From positions 1 through 21,191 of the forward strand of contig CAILMU010000209.1 of the NCBI GenBank assembly GCA_903835325.1: 21,191 bases of DNA. The letters run 5' to 3'. Position 1 is the stretch's first letter. Each line of letters begins with the position of its first letter. A model generated the notes under the pieces. That model was not told where the DNA came from. It worked only from the letters and a program-made list of their open reading frames with translations, and did no database searches. A program made the translations under genes and the position numbers. Positions 21,034 to 21,191 of this stretch are shown here, one piece after another. Source of the stretch: an uncultured Microcaldota archaeon. GTDB taxonomy: Archaea; Micrarchaeota; Micrarchaeia; Anstonellales; Bilamarchaeaceae.

Positions 21034-21191
21034 ATGCGAATAATCGCCGACCTGCATGTGCACAGCAAATACGCCCGGGCGACATCGCCCCAGTGCAACA
21101 TAGCGGGCCTCTCACAAGGGGCGAAACAGAAAGGCATCGGCATCATGGCGAGCGGCGATTTCACCCACCCTGTTTATTTCGAGGAGGTGAA
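21034..21191 (+). CDS. PHP-domain protein, endonuclease Q-like (5' part)
   Basis: Only the first 52 residues are inside the window. They begin MRIIADLHVHSKYARATS, the first PHP motif with metal-binding Asp6, His8 and His10, and continue with KGIGIMASGDFTHPVYFEEV, the second motif with its acidic residue and the FTHP signature. This combination is typical of the family containing archaeal endonuclease Q, which cuts DNA 5' of deaminated bases such as uracil and hypoxanthine. Related bacterial proteins are annotated as PHP or helicase-associated, so the exact activity depends on the missing part. The start is set by the TATA-like box 26 bp upstream. Confidence 0.75.
   Translation, partial: MRIIADLHVHSKYARATSPQCNIAGLSQGAKQKGIGIMASGDFTHPVYFEEV

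Overview
This window reads as chromosomal DNA from an archaeon. The supporting signs are a GMP synthase ATPase subunit encoded without its glutaminase domain, an endonuclease Q-like PHP protein, and a tRNA gene without an encoded CCA end and with an insertion in its D-loop. TATA-like boxes also sit about 22-30 bp upstream of start codons that have almost no leader, and internal genes carry GGTGATC-type ribosome binding sites. The lineage cannot be fixed from the sequence; a DPANN-type archaeon such as Micrarchaeota or Diapherotrites is a guess from the many orphan proteins.

Left part (1-2260): the 3' end of a transglutaminase-like gene is followed by a non-coding stretch with two hairpins sharing a TGGACT/AGTCCA clamp. 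Next come a minus-strand tRNA-Ala(CGC) with a 29-nt D-loop insertion and an AT-rich LAGLIDADG homing endonuclease gene whose stop codon lies inside the tRNA gene. A VIT1/CCC1-type Fe/Mn transporter gene follows on the plus strand.

Central part (2300-13160): this is the most unusual region. A 750-aa protein with a C-terminal PP2C phosphatase domain precedes a tightly packed set of four genes: a coiled-coil protein with a Pro/Ala-rich linker, a 1176-aa almost entirely helical protein, a two-TM protein with three DKTPF-type repeats spaced exactly 32 residues apart, and a membrane-anchored Cys-containing protein. A paralogue of that last protein follows with its own promoter. I propose, as inference, a phosphorylation-controlled envelope-spanning assembly. 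No kinase or FHA domain is recognisable in the window.

Right part (13200-21191): mostly single genes, many apparently leaderless. They encode a HAD hydrolase, a lipoprotein built of ten four-cysteine repeats, an orphan protein, an endonuclease IV homologue with a degenerate repeat after it, an orphan helical protein, a convergent TPR protein, two small orphan genes, a possible structured RNA, GuaA subunit B, a Yip1-family membrane protein, and the start of an endonuclease Q-like PHP gene cut by the window edge.

All calls come from reading the sequence and translations by eye; no database search was possible.
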